A stretch of 32,624 nucleotides of DNA from Akkermansia sp. (GTDB lineage: Bacteria; Verrucomicrobiota; Verrucomicrobiia; Verrucomicrobiales; Akkermansiaceae). The notes under the pieces are model-generated. The model was not told where the DNA came from, made no database searches, and saw only the letters and a list, made by a program, of their open reading frames with translations. Made by a program: the position numbers and the translations under genes. Numbering within the stretch: position 1 is the first letter of the stretch; every line of letters starts with the position of its first letter. Shown piece after piece: positions 1 through 7,534 of this stretch. The DNA is taken from NCBI GenBank assembly GCA_017555025.1, contig JAFZHC010000054.1:1-32624 (forward strand). The letters are read 5' to 3'.

Positions 1-381
1 GGATGAATAAATATCCACGAAAGCTACTTAATGGGCGCTCAGCATGGCAACTAGCCAAAGTCTATTCTTTCCATTTTAACAGAATCCTAGCCTAAGTCCC
101 ATTTTTTTCACCTCTGTCGCATTTATCCTTGCAATTCACACGTGAAGCAAGAATCTGCAACGCGTAATCTGCAATTTGCCATCTGCAAAATGAGTGAAAA
201 TACGAGGTGCGAAATACGAAGGTTGAGGCTGGGCGGCTACCTCCGCAAAGGTGAGTAAATCCTCGTATTTTGCACCTCCGCAATCTTCGTTATTTGGTGC
301 GTTTTTACATTAATGACATTTCTATACCGCTGATTAGCAGGGCGGTATGATGGTACATCCGAAGCGAAGCAAGCTTATTTC
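1..381. other. non-coding left flank
   Basis: I see no convincing gene here; short open frames have no start context and no recognisable product. The stretch is moderately AT-rich and repeats the word ATCTGCAA several times between about 145 and 190. Related words recur in other spacers of this window (2957-2990, 9161-9325, 11933-11970). It also holds the inverted repeat listed at 197-271. No integrase or tRNA that would mark a prophage attachment site is present. Confidence 0.6.
197..271. repeat. inverted repeat, 11-bp perfect arms
   Basis: AAAATACGAGG at 197-207 is the exact reverse complement of CCTCGTATTTT at 261-271. A partial copy of the left arm (AAATACGAAGG) follows directly at about 212-222. 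No T-tract follows, so it is not an obvious terminator. Its role is unknown. Confidence 0.55.
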
Positions 382-410
382 TTGGACGAAAGAAAAAGTC
401 AGGCTATGAT
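382..410 (+). promoter_or_regulatory. sigma70-type promoter, possibly giving a leaderless mRNA
   Basis: A -35 box TTGGAC (382-387) and a -10 box TATGAT (405-410) are separated by exactly 17 bp. The expected start point, about 7 bases after the -10 box, falls on the ATG of the next gene at 417. The transcript would therefore be leaderless or nearly so. Confidence 0.6.
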
Positions 411-416
411 TGATAC

Positions 417-782
417 ATGAGCAATGATGCCCGTATAACAGCCTTGCGCTACTATAGTCAGAGTGGTCGTGATATCAAAAGTGACCTCGAAGCCCTTTCT
501 GCCAACCCGACGGGAGTGGTGGTCTGGATGCCGCAACTTGTAGTGTTGATGAAGGCCGCAGATAGTCGTAATCCGCAGCAATGGCAAAACCTTGCCGATA
601 ATCCCGAAAAGCCCGATGGCTGGTACGTTCACCTGTTAACGGGCGACTTACCACTGGCACGTCGGCTGGCCTGCGAGATACCCAAGCGGCATTGGGCCTG
701 CTTTCAGCGCGGCACGCGCAATCCTTCACCGCATCGCCTCTACTGGCAGCGCATGCTCACTCCTCGCAACAAGAAAAAATAA
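417..782 (+). CDS. hypothetical protein of phage module (121 aa)
   Basis: I do not recognise a family. The 121-residue product has a short basic tail ending RNKKK, no signal peptide and no membrane segment. A central stretch (about residues 31-50, VVVWMPQLVVLMKAADSRNP) is hydrophobic enough to be a folded core strand-helix. The start is fixed by a good promoter just upstream; the next in-frame Met is about 37 residues in, which would remove a third of the protein. It lies 30 bp before the pre-portal gene and reads in the same direction, so it is probably part of the phage late operon. Podoviruses often carry a small variable gene here, but I cannot assign a function. Confidence 0.6.
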   Translation: MSNDARITALRYYSQSGRDIKSDLEALSANPTGVVVWMPQLVVLMKAADSRNPQQWQNLADNPEKPDGWYVHLLTGDLPLARRLACEIPKRHWACFQRGTRNPSPHRLYWQRMLTPRNKKK

Positions 783-812
783 CCATCAACACAGAAAGGA
801 ATATCACATACC

Positions 813-1028
813 ATGGGATTCAGCAAACCATCACCCGCACCTGCTCCTGCCGTTCAGTCAGAGCCTCCCGTTGTGGCCGAAGTGGTGCAGCAGGATGCAC
901 AGGCCGATTATGACCAGAAGGCAGCCCGCCGCAAAGGCCTGCTTTCCACCGTGCTGACCTCGCCTAAACACAGCTCCGCTGCTGCGCTGGCTTCGGCTAA
1001 CCGGATGAGCAACACCACATTGGGATGA
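813..1028 (+). CDS. small pre-portal phage protein (71 aa)
   Basis: The 71-residue product begins with a Pro/Ala-rich segment and ends with a motif of the type ARRKGLLSTVLTS...NTTLG. Many podoviruses have a short protein of this composition (Pro-rich start, R-rich centre, S/T-I-L-T and TLG at the end) directly before the portal gene; its function is not established. A purine-rich AGAAAGGA sits 13 bases before the ATG, a weak ribosome site. The portal gene starts 7 bases after the stop, so the two are probably co-translated. The assignment rests on composition and position, not on a diagnostic domain. Confidence 0.6.
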   Translation: MGFSKPSPAPAPAVQSEPPVVAEVVQQDAQADYDQKAARRKGLLSTVLTSPKHSSAAALASANRMSNTTLG

Positions 1029-1035
1029 CGCTGCC

Positions 1036-2670
1036 ATGAGCGATGAATCTGTATGGAGTGCCTATCAGGCATTGCTGGCTACCCGAGCTCCTTGGGAGGG
1101 GTGGTGGGATAAACTGCGCCACTACGTTTTGCCCTCGCGCCAAGCGGTGGAGCAACCGGGCTCGCCGGCCGATGACATGCCGGGCGGCCTTCACCGCCTG
1201 AGCGATACCACGGCGGTCGAAGCCTGCCAAAAACTGGCCAGCGCCCACATGAGCTACATGACCCCCAGCAACGAGTTGTGGTTCAAGTGGGCCAGCCCTG
1301 ACCCCGCCGCCGGCGATGACGCCCACTCTTGGTATAACCGTTGCTCCGAGATTGCCAATCGCGAGCTGGCGCTGAGCAACTTTTACACGGCGCTGCACGA
1401 GTGCTTTCTCGATCGTGTGGGGCTGGGCACCGGTTGCCTGTTCTGCGGCACCACCCGCAGCGGCCGCCTGTTGTTCCGCCACATCCCCTGTGGTCAGTTC
1501 GTCTGCGCCGAGAATGATGAAGGCGTGATGGATACCTTCATGCGTGAGTTCACCTTCTCGCCGCACCAGGCTTGCAGCCAGTTCGGGCGCTCTGCGCTCG
1601 GTCCGCGTGCCCGCGCCCTGTGTGACAATGCGCAGCACCTCCACTCGCCCACCCTGCGCTTTCTTCATGTGGTGCGTCCCCGCAAGCAGCGCAACCGTAC
1701 CCGCAGTACCGCCCGCGATATGGCCTGGCAGAGCATTTACTACAGCCTCGATGACAACTGCTGCGTTGAGGAAGGCGGCTACCGTGAAATGCCCTACATG
1801 GTTACGCGCTTTCTCAAGTGGGGTGAGAGTCCCTACGGTCTGGCTCCGGCTCGTCTGGTATTTCCTGATATTGAGCAAGTTCAGTTCCTCAACCGCATTC
1901 TCGATATGTTGGGTGAGGTCGCGGCCTTCCCCCGCATTCTCGAGCTGGCCAACCAGGTGGGCGAGGTCGACCTGCGTGCCGGCGGTCGCACGCTTATCAA
2001 CCCCGAGAGCGCCAGCTTGGGCTACCCCCGCGAATGGGCTACCCAAGGCCGGTATGATGTGGGCATGGACCGCCTGCGCCAAAAGCAGGAGAACATTAAC
2101 CGCGCCTTCTTTCTGCCTATGATTGAGCTCTGGAGTGAGCGCAAACAACTCATGACCGCTGCTGAGGTCTACGCCCGTGAGAATGAGCGCGTCATGCTCT
2201 TCTCGCCCTCATTCACCCTTTTTGCCTGCGATTTTCAGCCGCTCATGGTGAGGGTGTTTGCCCAGCTCTTCCGCCGGGGGTGTTTCCCCCGCCCGCCGGC
2301 AAGTGCGCTGCAGACCGACCGCCGGGGCGAGGCCACCATTGCCGAGCCGCACGTCATCTACCAAGGGCGCATTGCCATGGTTATGCGGCGTTTGCAGGCA
2401 GAGGGCATCGAGCGTACGCTCAGCCGCTTGCAGGCAATGGCCGGTATGGAGCCCTCGCTGGTCGACCACATCGACCTCGACTCCACCTTCCGCCTAGCCG
2501 CCCGTCTGGATGGCGTGCCGGAGCAGGTCCTGCGCCCTGCTCACCGCGTGCAGCGCCTGCGCCGCAGCCGTGAGCAGGCACCCATTGCCGGGCAGGGGGC
2601 TCAGGCTCCCCTCTCTGCGCTCCTTAACTCCGCACCTGCTGAAGCTCAACCTTCCATCCCCACAACATGA
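1036..2670 (+). CDS. phage portal / head-to-tail connector protein
   Basis: This 544-residue protein matches the podovirus head-to-tail connector family in length and layout. The N-terminus (SAYQALLATRAPWEGWWDKL) is the usual helical opening. Residues around 60-90 contain the conserved ACQKLASAHMSYMTPSNELWF segment. The centre has KQENINRAFF followed by MTAAEVYARENER, matching the family hallmark M-T-A-x-E-V. The connector is a dodecameric ring at the capsid vertex through which DNA is packaged and ejected and to which the tail binds. The ORF is intact. The extreme C-terminus (about 505-544) is Arg- and Ala/Pro-rich and probably disordered. Its stop overlaps the start of the next gene by 4 bases (ATGA), suggesting translational coupling. 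No terminase is in the window; it may lie upstream or be lost. Confidence 0.88.
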   Translation: MSDESVWSAYQALLATRAPWEGWWDKLRHYVLPSRQAVEQPGSPADDMPGGLHRLSDTTAVEACQKLASAHMSYMTPSNELWFKWASPDPAAGDDAHSWYNRCSEIANRELALSNFYTALHECFLDRVGLGTGCLFCGTTRSGRLLFRHIPCGQFVCAENDEGVMDTFMREFTFSPHQACSQFGRSALGPRARALCDNAQHLHSPTLRFLHVVRPRKQRNRTRSTARDMAWQSIYYSLDDNCCVEEGGYREMPYMVTRFLKWGESPYGLAPARLVFPDIEQVQFLNRILDMLGEVAAFPRILELANQVGEVDLRAGGRTLINPESASLGYPREWATQGRYDVGMDRLRQKQENINRAFFLPMIELWSERKQLMTAAEVYARENERVMLFSPSFTLFACDFQPLMVRVFAQLFRRGCFPRPPASALQTDRRGEATIAEPHVIYQGRIAMVMRRLQAEGIERTLSRLQAMAGMEPSLVDHIDLDSTFRLAARLDGVPEQVLRPAHRVQRLRRSREQAPIAGQGAQAPLSALLNSAPAEAQPSIPTT

Positions 2671-2948
2671 ACACCAAAATCGATAAAAAACTGCTGGAGC
2701 GCACCCGCGAGGGGCGCCGTCGCCTGCTGGCTCTCTTTGGTACACCCCTTGGCCAACAGGTACTCAAAGACCTCGAAAAACATTTCGAAGTCGAGCTCCC
2801 GGCTTTTCAGGGCAAGAAGGGGGGCTATGACCCCCTCGATGCCATGCGCCGAGATGCCTACCGCGAGGTATTCCTGGTCATCCGCACTCGCTTGGCCATG
2901 GCCGAGCAGGAGGCCGCATGCGAAGCCCTGAATAAGGAAGAACAATAA
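2667..2948 (+). CDS. Bbp19-like phage protein, copy 1
   Basis: The 93-residue product carries the pattern F-x-T-P-L-G-x-x-V-L-x-D-L in its first third and an R-R-D-A-Y-R-E-V-F-L-V-I segment in its second half. I recognise this as the layout of the small Bbp19-like proteins encoded between portal and scaffold in podoviruses related to Bordetella phage BPP-1. The function of that family is not known to me. Translation is coupled to the portal through the ATGA overlap. A closely related second copy lies at 8828-9130, beyond the AT-rich island. The family call is from memory of the motif; a profile search would confirm it. Confidence 0.65.
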   Translation: MNTKIDKKLLERTREGRRRLLALFGTPLGQQVLKDLEKHFEVELPAFQGKKGGYDPLDAMRRDAYREVFLVIRTRLAMAEQEAACEALNKEEQ

Positions 2949-3018
2949 AAAACGACCCTCTGCAATTTCTCACGTTGTAGATTAGAACGTCATTTCCATT
3001 AACCTGAACAGAAAAACA

Positions 3019-3909
3019 ATGAAAGAACACAATAATGATGAAGCCGATACTCAGCAGACTGCTGCTGAGGTCGTTACCGTACCCGAAGTACCGCCGTCGC
3101 CTGTAGGCGGTGAGCTCCCGTCCGAGCCGCCTGCGGTACCGTTGCCGCTGATGAACGCCGATGGCGCTTTTGCGCCCGAGTGGTACAGCCGCTTTGAGGA
3201 ACTGAAGCCCTACGCCGCCACTCTCGGTAAGTTCCGCCGCCCCGAGGCGCTCGCCAAGAGCTACGCTCTGCTGGAGCGCATGAAGGGCTACCCCGACGTG
3301 GCAGACACTCGCCGCATGGCCGCCTTCCGCGCTGCCGTCGGGCTACCCGAGCAGGCCGAGGGCTACGCCATCCCCCGCCCTGACAATACACCCGATGAGC
3401 TCTGGGACCCCGCCCTTGCCGCCTCGCTCTCGCAGGTGGCCTATGAGTACGGCGTGCCGGCTCCGGCCATGGGTGCCCTCTGCGAGAAGTACGCCGATGA
3501 AGGCCGCCGCATGCTCGCCGCCACGCGCGAGGCCGAGGCCGCTGCCATTGCCCGTGCAGATGCTGAGCTGCAGCAGGACTGGGGGGTGCAGTACGAGGAC
3601 AACATGCGTACCGTCGGCGACTTCCTCACCCACCTGGGCACTCGCGCCGGGGTGGATGTCGCCGACCTCGCCACCAATCCCGCCCTGCGAGCCAATGCGG
3701 ATTTCGCCCGCCTTATGCTGGCGGCGGCCTCGCTGCTGGAGGAGGCGCCCTTGCGCTCCGGCGTACCGACCGACTCGCGCGATGAAGCTCGCCGCATAGC
3801 CAGCGACCCCGCTCACCCTCTGCACGAGGCTTACATGCGCACCTCTCATCCCCGCCACCGTTATGCCAACGAGCAGTATGATCGCTTGGCATTCGGCCGC
3901 CCGCTCTGA
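3019..3909 (+). CDS. phage capsid scaffolding / assembly protein
   Basis: This 296-residue acidic protein has a Pro/Val-rich, probably disordered N-terminus (residues 1-45). A conserved block near residues 50-115 follows, containing W-Y-x-R-F-E-E-L-K-P, TLGKFRRPEALAKSYALLE and a GLPEQAEGYAIPRP motif. The last is typical of podovirus capsid assembly proteins, which have a G-x-P-x-x-x-x-x-Y motif. A long helical, Ala-rich middle and a short positively charged end (about 275-296, rich in R and H) fit a scaffold whose basic C-terminus binds the shell protein. In relatives the major capsid gene follows directly. Here the next ~250 bases hold only palindromes and the sequence then turns AT-rich, so the module is cut at this point. 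Confidence 0.75.
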   Translation: MKEHNNDEADTQQTAAEVVTVPEVPPSPVGGELPSEPPAVPLPLMNADGAFAPEWYSRFEELKPYAATLGKFRRPEALAKSYALLERMKGYPDVADTRRMAAFRAAVGLPEQAEGYAIPRPDNTPDELWDPALAASLSQVAYEYGVPAPAMGALCEKYADEGRRMLAATREAEAAAIARADAELQQDWGVQYEDNMRTVGDFLTHLGTRAGVDVADLATNPALRANADFARLMLAAASLLEEAPLRSGVPTDSRDEARRIASDPAHPLHEAYMRTSHPRHRYANEQYDRLAFGRPL

Positions 3910-4154
3910 GCCGTTTTTTCTCCGGCTCAAACCGCTCACGACTCCCTTCCACGGCGGGTCTCGTGGGAGAAATTGAGAGATGATGTGCAATGATTCCCTC
4001 CCTCGCCGCGCTTTGTGGCGGCGAGGGCAGGGCGTCAGCCTGCGCTCCGGCTCATGATATAATGGCGCCTGATTTTTAGACACCAGTTTAAGCCCCTTTT
4101 TCTTGTGCGAAGTATATTCAAAGTGTTATTTTCAATAGGGTGTAAAAGCTCACG
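3910..4154. other. non-coding junction with GC hairpin (4000-4027)
   Basis: No gene is visible. CCCTCGCCGC at 4000-4009 pairs exactly with GCGGCGAGGG at 4018-4027 (8-base loop), a stable hairpin 90 bp after the scaffold stop. It lacks a following T-run, so I call it terminator-like only. From about 4060 the base composition shifts from GC-rich to AT-rich, marking the edge of the island. Confidence 0.55.
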
Positions 4155-4175
4155 CTATTGAAAATAACACTTTTT
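4121..4175. repeat. 18-bp perfect inverted repeat with T-run
   Basis: AAGTGTTATTTTCAATAG (4121-4138) is exactly repeated in inverse at 4155-4172, and TTTTT ends at 4175. Inside the 16-base loop GTG and CAC can also pair. On the + strand this resembles a terminator with an AT-rich stem. On the - strand the right arm contains the stop codon of the frameshifted membrane gene (4155-4157), so that gene reads into the hairpin. It may be a shared 3' stabiliser/terminator or an island boundary. Confidence 0.7.
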
Positions 4176-4483
4176 CATGAACTTAAACAAAAGCGTAAGT
4201 AGATATATTATTACATATATAAATAAATAATATATTAATAGTAAAGGAAGCATAAAAAGACTAAAATAAATAACAAGGTCAGTCCATTCTATTTTTACTA
4301 CTAATAATAACACTATGAGAGAAAACCAAGTATAAAATCCGACTCGCAGAGGGAGCAAGAAAAAAAGTTTTTTCTGCGTCCTGTAGCATGACTGCGCTTA
4401 CACAATATACAATGAATCGGCAGCATGATAAACAGCGCTGGGAAAACATACAAGATTAATGCTATGATAAGATCTTCGTTCAT
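4155..4483 (-). pseudogene. membrane protein gene split by a -1 shift at A-AAA-AAC (decayed or programmed)
   Basis: From an ATG at 4483 one frame gives 56 residues: an N-terminal membrane helix (about residues 4-27), then Cys pairs CILC and CSLC spaced like a zinc ribbon, ending at a TAG at 4313-4315. The -1 frame is open from before the slip to 4155. It encodes two further strongly hydrophobic segments (FSLIVLLLVV and FMLPLLLIYYLFIYVIIYLL). The frames meet at AGA AAA AAC, which in the upstream frame is the classic slippery heptamer A AAA AAC. A slip there would fuse them into a protein of about 109 residues with three membrane helices. However, the second Cys pair exists only in the unshifted frame, so simple decay is equally possible. 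No RBS is visible. Confidence 0.45.
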
Positions 4484-4639
4484 ATTATTTTATCTAAACA
4501 TCCGGAGACTTCTATTGGCGAATATCCTGCGGCATGGGGGAAATGCTCATCTCTCTTTTTTATTCACAACCTAGGGCTTTCGTCTTCGCCCTGCGGGCTA
4601 CGCCGAAATCTTGGTTATCTAATTGTTCCAACGCGTAGT

Positions 4640-5243
4640 TTAATTTTCATGTATTTCATTTTCCATAGGCGAGAGTTCTTTATCCAAATCCCGCGGAATA
4701 TCATTTTCTTTTATGATTGTAACGCCCAATCCCTTGTGAACAGCTAAGTAGGAGTGCCAGATATTTTCGTCCGTTGCTATATACAGACGACTCTGTGTTA
4801 TTTTTGATTTTGGCTTAAATATCAATTCTATTCTGCCAAAATAAACAAGGCTGTTTTCTTCTGAAAGCCATTCGATTTCCGATATCTGTATATCATCGTT
4901 TAGATTTGATATATACTGGACGTATTCCGGTTTGTTGTTGCCTTTGGGGATAATGAACGGAATTTACATTGAGCAGCCTTTTATATCTGAGTTATCTGCT
5001 AAAAGAATACCCCAGCCTGCCATTATCTCTGTTTTCATAATGGGTTCTTTGTGGTTAACTCTCAGGTAAGTCAGATACAGAGGGAGAAAGTTCGGTGTTT
5101 CTTCGGGTTGTAATGGCGAGTTGGGATTTGTTTGTTTGATTGAAATGGGAATATTCATACATCAGAAGTATCACCTGAGACAATACACAACCGATACTCA
5201 CAATGCAAGCAAATTTTCGAACATAGCCCCATTTCTTGCACAC
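4640..5243 (-). pseudogene. broken membrane-anchored protein (frameshift plus in-frame stop)
   Basis: Three open pieces line up into one gene of about 200 codons. The first starts at a GTG (5243) and encodes a membrane anchor (FACIVSIGCVLSQVILLMY). It shifts frame near 5125-5150, where CAAA is repeated three times in tandem; gain of one 4-bp unit would cause exactly the +1 shift needed. The second piece runs to a TAA at 4964-4966. In the same frame the sequence stays open for another 107 codons to 4640 (starting IPFIIPKGNNKPEYVQY), so that TAA looks like a nonsense mutation. I do not recognise the family. Gene direction, AT content and the N-terminal anchor match the intact neighbours upstream, so it was probably a member of the same cluster. 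Confidence 0.6.
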
Positions 5244-5353
5244 CGCTAACTGTTAAAGGATTTAATGGTTTGCTGTTGCCCGGGTTCGACATAGCCTATT
5301 TAGTATCTCATCTAACTGATTAACATAATTTGTAAATATAAATGACGATACCG

Positions 5354-5986
5354 CTAATCTATACAAGGCGAATAGTCAGGTAAATCCGGTATATCAGGTG
5401 GAGCCGGAGCCCAATAGATTGTTTCGATTGGTCCTTTATAAGCTTCTAATTTATATGGACCATGAATGTACAGGCAGCCATTAAAATGCCGAGATAATTG
5501 AGAAAGCTGTTGAAAATACTGACAAACGGGAACAGCTGGCTCAGCGAATATCATAAGCTTGTTTCTTTGAACAGATGACAAGTATTTTGATAATTGCTTA
5601 TACATTTCATCGGCTGGCAAAGAATAGGGAAGACGTAGCACTATTTTCGGCAAGGCCGGTTTATTCAGTTCCCATACGGTTAATTCATCGTCTTCGAACC
5701 AGAGGTATGTTTCGCTATAACCTGAGTAAACAGGTTCTGTTGATATTACTGCACACTCTTTTCCTAAAAGAAGATTACATTTGCCCATGTACACATAGTT
5801 TGGGTTAAGATACTGAATGACTATTTTCTCCAGAATATCGCACCAGCCCTCTTGCGGCTCGCACACTATACTGGGAAGACAGTAGTATTTATTCTCATGA
5901 GGGTTCTGAAATGGAATCGTTGTAAAAAGAACAAGGAGCCAGAAAATCACCAAGCCTTTTAACACGAGATATTTATTCTTGATCAT
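5354..5986 (-). CDS. unknown single-pass membrane-anchored protein (210 aa)
   Basis: No family is recognised. The product has a basic start (MIKNKYLVLK) and one hydrophobic helix (about 9-25), then a Cys-containing extracytoplasmic part (Cys at 36, 42, 49, 70, 78, 155, 171, 208), so disulfides are likely. The end is Pro/Asp-rich. Residues 143-175 contain the pattern L-M-I-F-A-E-P-A-V-P followed by a helix and C-L-Y-I-H. A similar strand-A-x-P-helix-strand pattern appears in the proteins at 6568-7467 and 7535-8575. A TATAAT box lies on the minus strand at 5998-5993, only 6 bases before the ATG, so a leaderless transcript is possible although no good -35 box is seen. The gene is AT-rich compared with the phage and core genes. 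Confidence 0.65.
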   Translation of the reverse strand: MIKNKYLVLKGLVIFWLLVLFTTIPFQNPHENKYYCLPSIVCEPQEGWCDILEKIVIQYLNPNYVYMGKCNLLLGKECAVISTEPVYSGYSETYLWFEDDELTVWELNKPALPKIVLRLPYSLPADEMYKQLSKYLSSVQRNKLMIFAEPAVPVCQYFQQLSQLSRHFNGCLYIHGPYKLEAYKGPIETIYWAPAPPDIPDLPDYSPCID

Positions 5987-6134
5987 GATGAAATTATATC
6001 GATTTTGAATAAGCTTTGGTTTTTTATTGATTCCTAAGGCCGGCGGATGAATAAGAAGGCTATATTCTGCTTTTCCTCATTTATGCTTATATGATTTTTG
6101 TAATAGAAAATTGCATGAGTCTTCATTAAATTAT

Positions 6135-6518
6135 TTATTCTCTGAATAACATGTAAAAATTATAGTCTCCTTTAATGTTAACAGTTATAGGTATGCGCTC
6201 TTGTTTTTTATGAAAACAAAACGTATATTCGCAATCACATTCAATAGCTAACTTGGCAACGTATATATCCGTTTTTTCGTTTTTCTGCCATGATAGAACA
6301 TATCGACTGTATCGATGCTCATACTCTCCGGCACCAAGCCATATATCTTTAATTAGTTGTCTTTGTTGCTCTTTGTCAGATTTGTTCATCTGTTCTTGGA
6401 AAGAATAAACATGCTGATTAAAATTCTTGCACTTATCGCAAGAGCAGGAGGTCAGAAAAAGTAGCGAAAAACAAATCATATTCAACAATAAGAAATGCAA
6501 TCGTGTTGTTTTCCGCAT
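6135..6518 (-). CDS. small Cys-rich lipoprotein (127 aa)
   Basis: I chose the ATG at 6518 because it gives a clean lipoprotein signal: basic MRKTTR, a hydrophobic stretch and the lipobox L-T-S-C, with more Cys just after (CSCDKCKNF). An upstream in-frame ATG at 6539 is possible but adds a non-signal extension. The mature part is charged and helical (QEQMNKSDKEQQRQLIKD), then carries a C-D-C-E-Y-T-F-C cluster near the end that could bind metal or form disulfides. The gene starts 49 bp after the stop of the 299-aa gene and is probably co-transcribed with it. The function is unknown. Confidence 0.6.
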   Translation of the reverse strand: MRKTTRLHFLLLNMICFSLLFLTSCSCDKCKNFNQHVYSFQEQMNKSDKEQQRQLIKDIWLGAGEYEHRYSRYVLSWQKNEKTDIYVAKLAIECDCEYTFCFHKKQERIPITVNIKGDYNFYMLFRE

Positions 6519-6567
6519 ATGGTGATAAGTGTTTATCATATTTTTACGATAGTCGGGGGTGTATGTT

Positions 6568-7467
6568 TTAATTATTTGTATTTTCGGAAGGTATTTGACG
6601 ATACACCTTATCATGGAAGATGGCATCATAAAATTCACCACCTTTATTCAGAAGTATGGTCATGAAAGCAAGTTTATTCGCATTTCTGGCCTGGTGGAGT
6701 GCATCCACATCATCAGCTGTCAATGCGTTGTTATTTGCCTTTTCAGTCATTTGAGCTATGAGTGTATGGAGCTCTGTGGGGATTTCTGCAAAATCCCATT
6801 TAGGTTTTTCGGTATCAGCAACAGAGCAGACCGGTATATACTGTGCATATAATGTCACTCTATGGCGTAAAGGAAATAGGGGCAATATATTTTTCAGCGG
6901 TTCCCAGAGGGCGCTGAAAGGAATATTCGGATCTGCTGAGAGGCGAAGAGTCTGGGTTCCATTCAGTTTCTTTATATGGGCGATTATTTCGTTATAATTT
7001 GCCCATGTTGCAAAATGGACGGCGTCGGAGCGAAAGAATGTCAAATCTTGGGTATCGGTGGAAATTGTTGAACATAATCCATTTTTGATGGTGCAGTACA
7101 AAATTCCTTTGTCAAAGAAATGCACATAACAATATTGCTCTTGATTACCTTTTAGACGTGCCGAATCCGGATAAAGGCCGGCCTGGAAAAAGAGGAGAAC
7201 TTCGTCTTTGTTTTTTAAATACAGAATCTTCCATATATCATGAATAGGTATTTTGCTTATATCTGCCCATACTTTGTATTTTGCTATATCGCAAACATAA
7301 ACCTGTTCTTCATCATGGCACTCTTCCTCTACCGAGTGGGTAGCTGTAGTATTGTCGGGCATGGCCTCCCCCTCGGGTGTGGTGGGGAACTTCACCCGGT
7401 ATAACGAGGCCATAAGTGCTACGGTGAGTAATATGTAGCATATATAGATGTAATACTTTCGCTTCAT
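6568..7467 (-). CDS. unknown membrane-anchored protein (299 aa)
   Basis: The product starts with a basic tip and one membrane helix (about residues 5-22). An acidic linker follows, then a large extracytoplasmic region with several Cys (50, 59, 113, 125, 132, 214). Residues 173-210 (TLRLSADPNIPFSALWEPL then R-H-R-V-T-L-Y-A) repeat the strand-A-x-P-helix-strand pattern of the neighbouring proteins. The pattern loosely resembles the periplasmic C-terminal unit of ExbD/TolR proteins, which is my inference and is not supported by the full length. The C-terminal quarter is helical and Asn/Ala-rich. It sits between two other minus-strand membrane genes with short gaps (49 and 67 bp), consistent with one operon. 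Confidence 0.65.
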   Translation of the reverse strand: MKRKYYIYICYILLTVALMASLYRVKFPTTPEGEAMPDNTTATHSVEEECHDEEQVYVCDIAKYKVWADISKIPIHDIWKILYLKNKDEVLLFFQAGLYPDSARLKGNQEQYCYVHFFDKGILYCTIKNGLCSTISTDTQDLTFFRSDAVHFATWANYNEIIAHIKKLNGTQTLRLSADPNIPFSALWEPLKNILPLFPLRHRVTLYAQYIPVCSVADTEKPKWDFAEIPTELHTLIAQMTEKANNNALTADDVDALHQARNANKLAFMTILLNKGGEFYDAIFHDKVYRQIPSENTNN

Positions 7468-7534
7468 GTGGAATATGCAATTGCGATGATATGTATAATA
7501 AGTGATATTTTTCGGAGAGATTATTTACGGTTGT

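Noticed and set aside
1..416. Prophage attachment site
   Set aside because: No integrase, no tRNA fragment and no direct repeat at the other side of the phage fragment could be found.
997..2148. 383-codon open frame on the minus strand
   Set aside because: Antisense to the portal gene, whose family motifs are clear.
4121..4172. Terminal inverted repeat of an insertion sequence
   Set aside because: The arms are only 16 bases apart with no transposase in the island; a hairpin/terminator explains it better.
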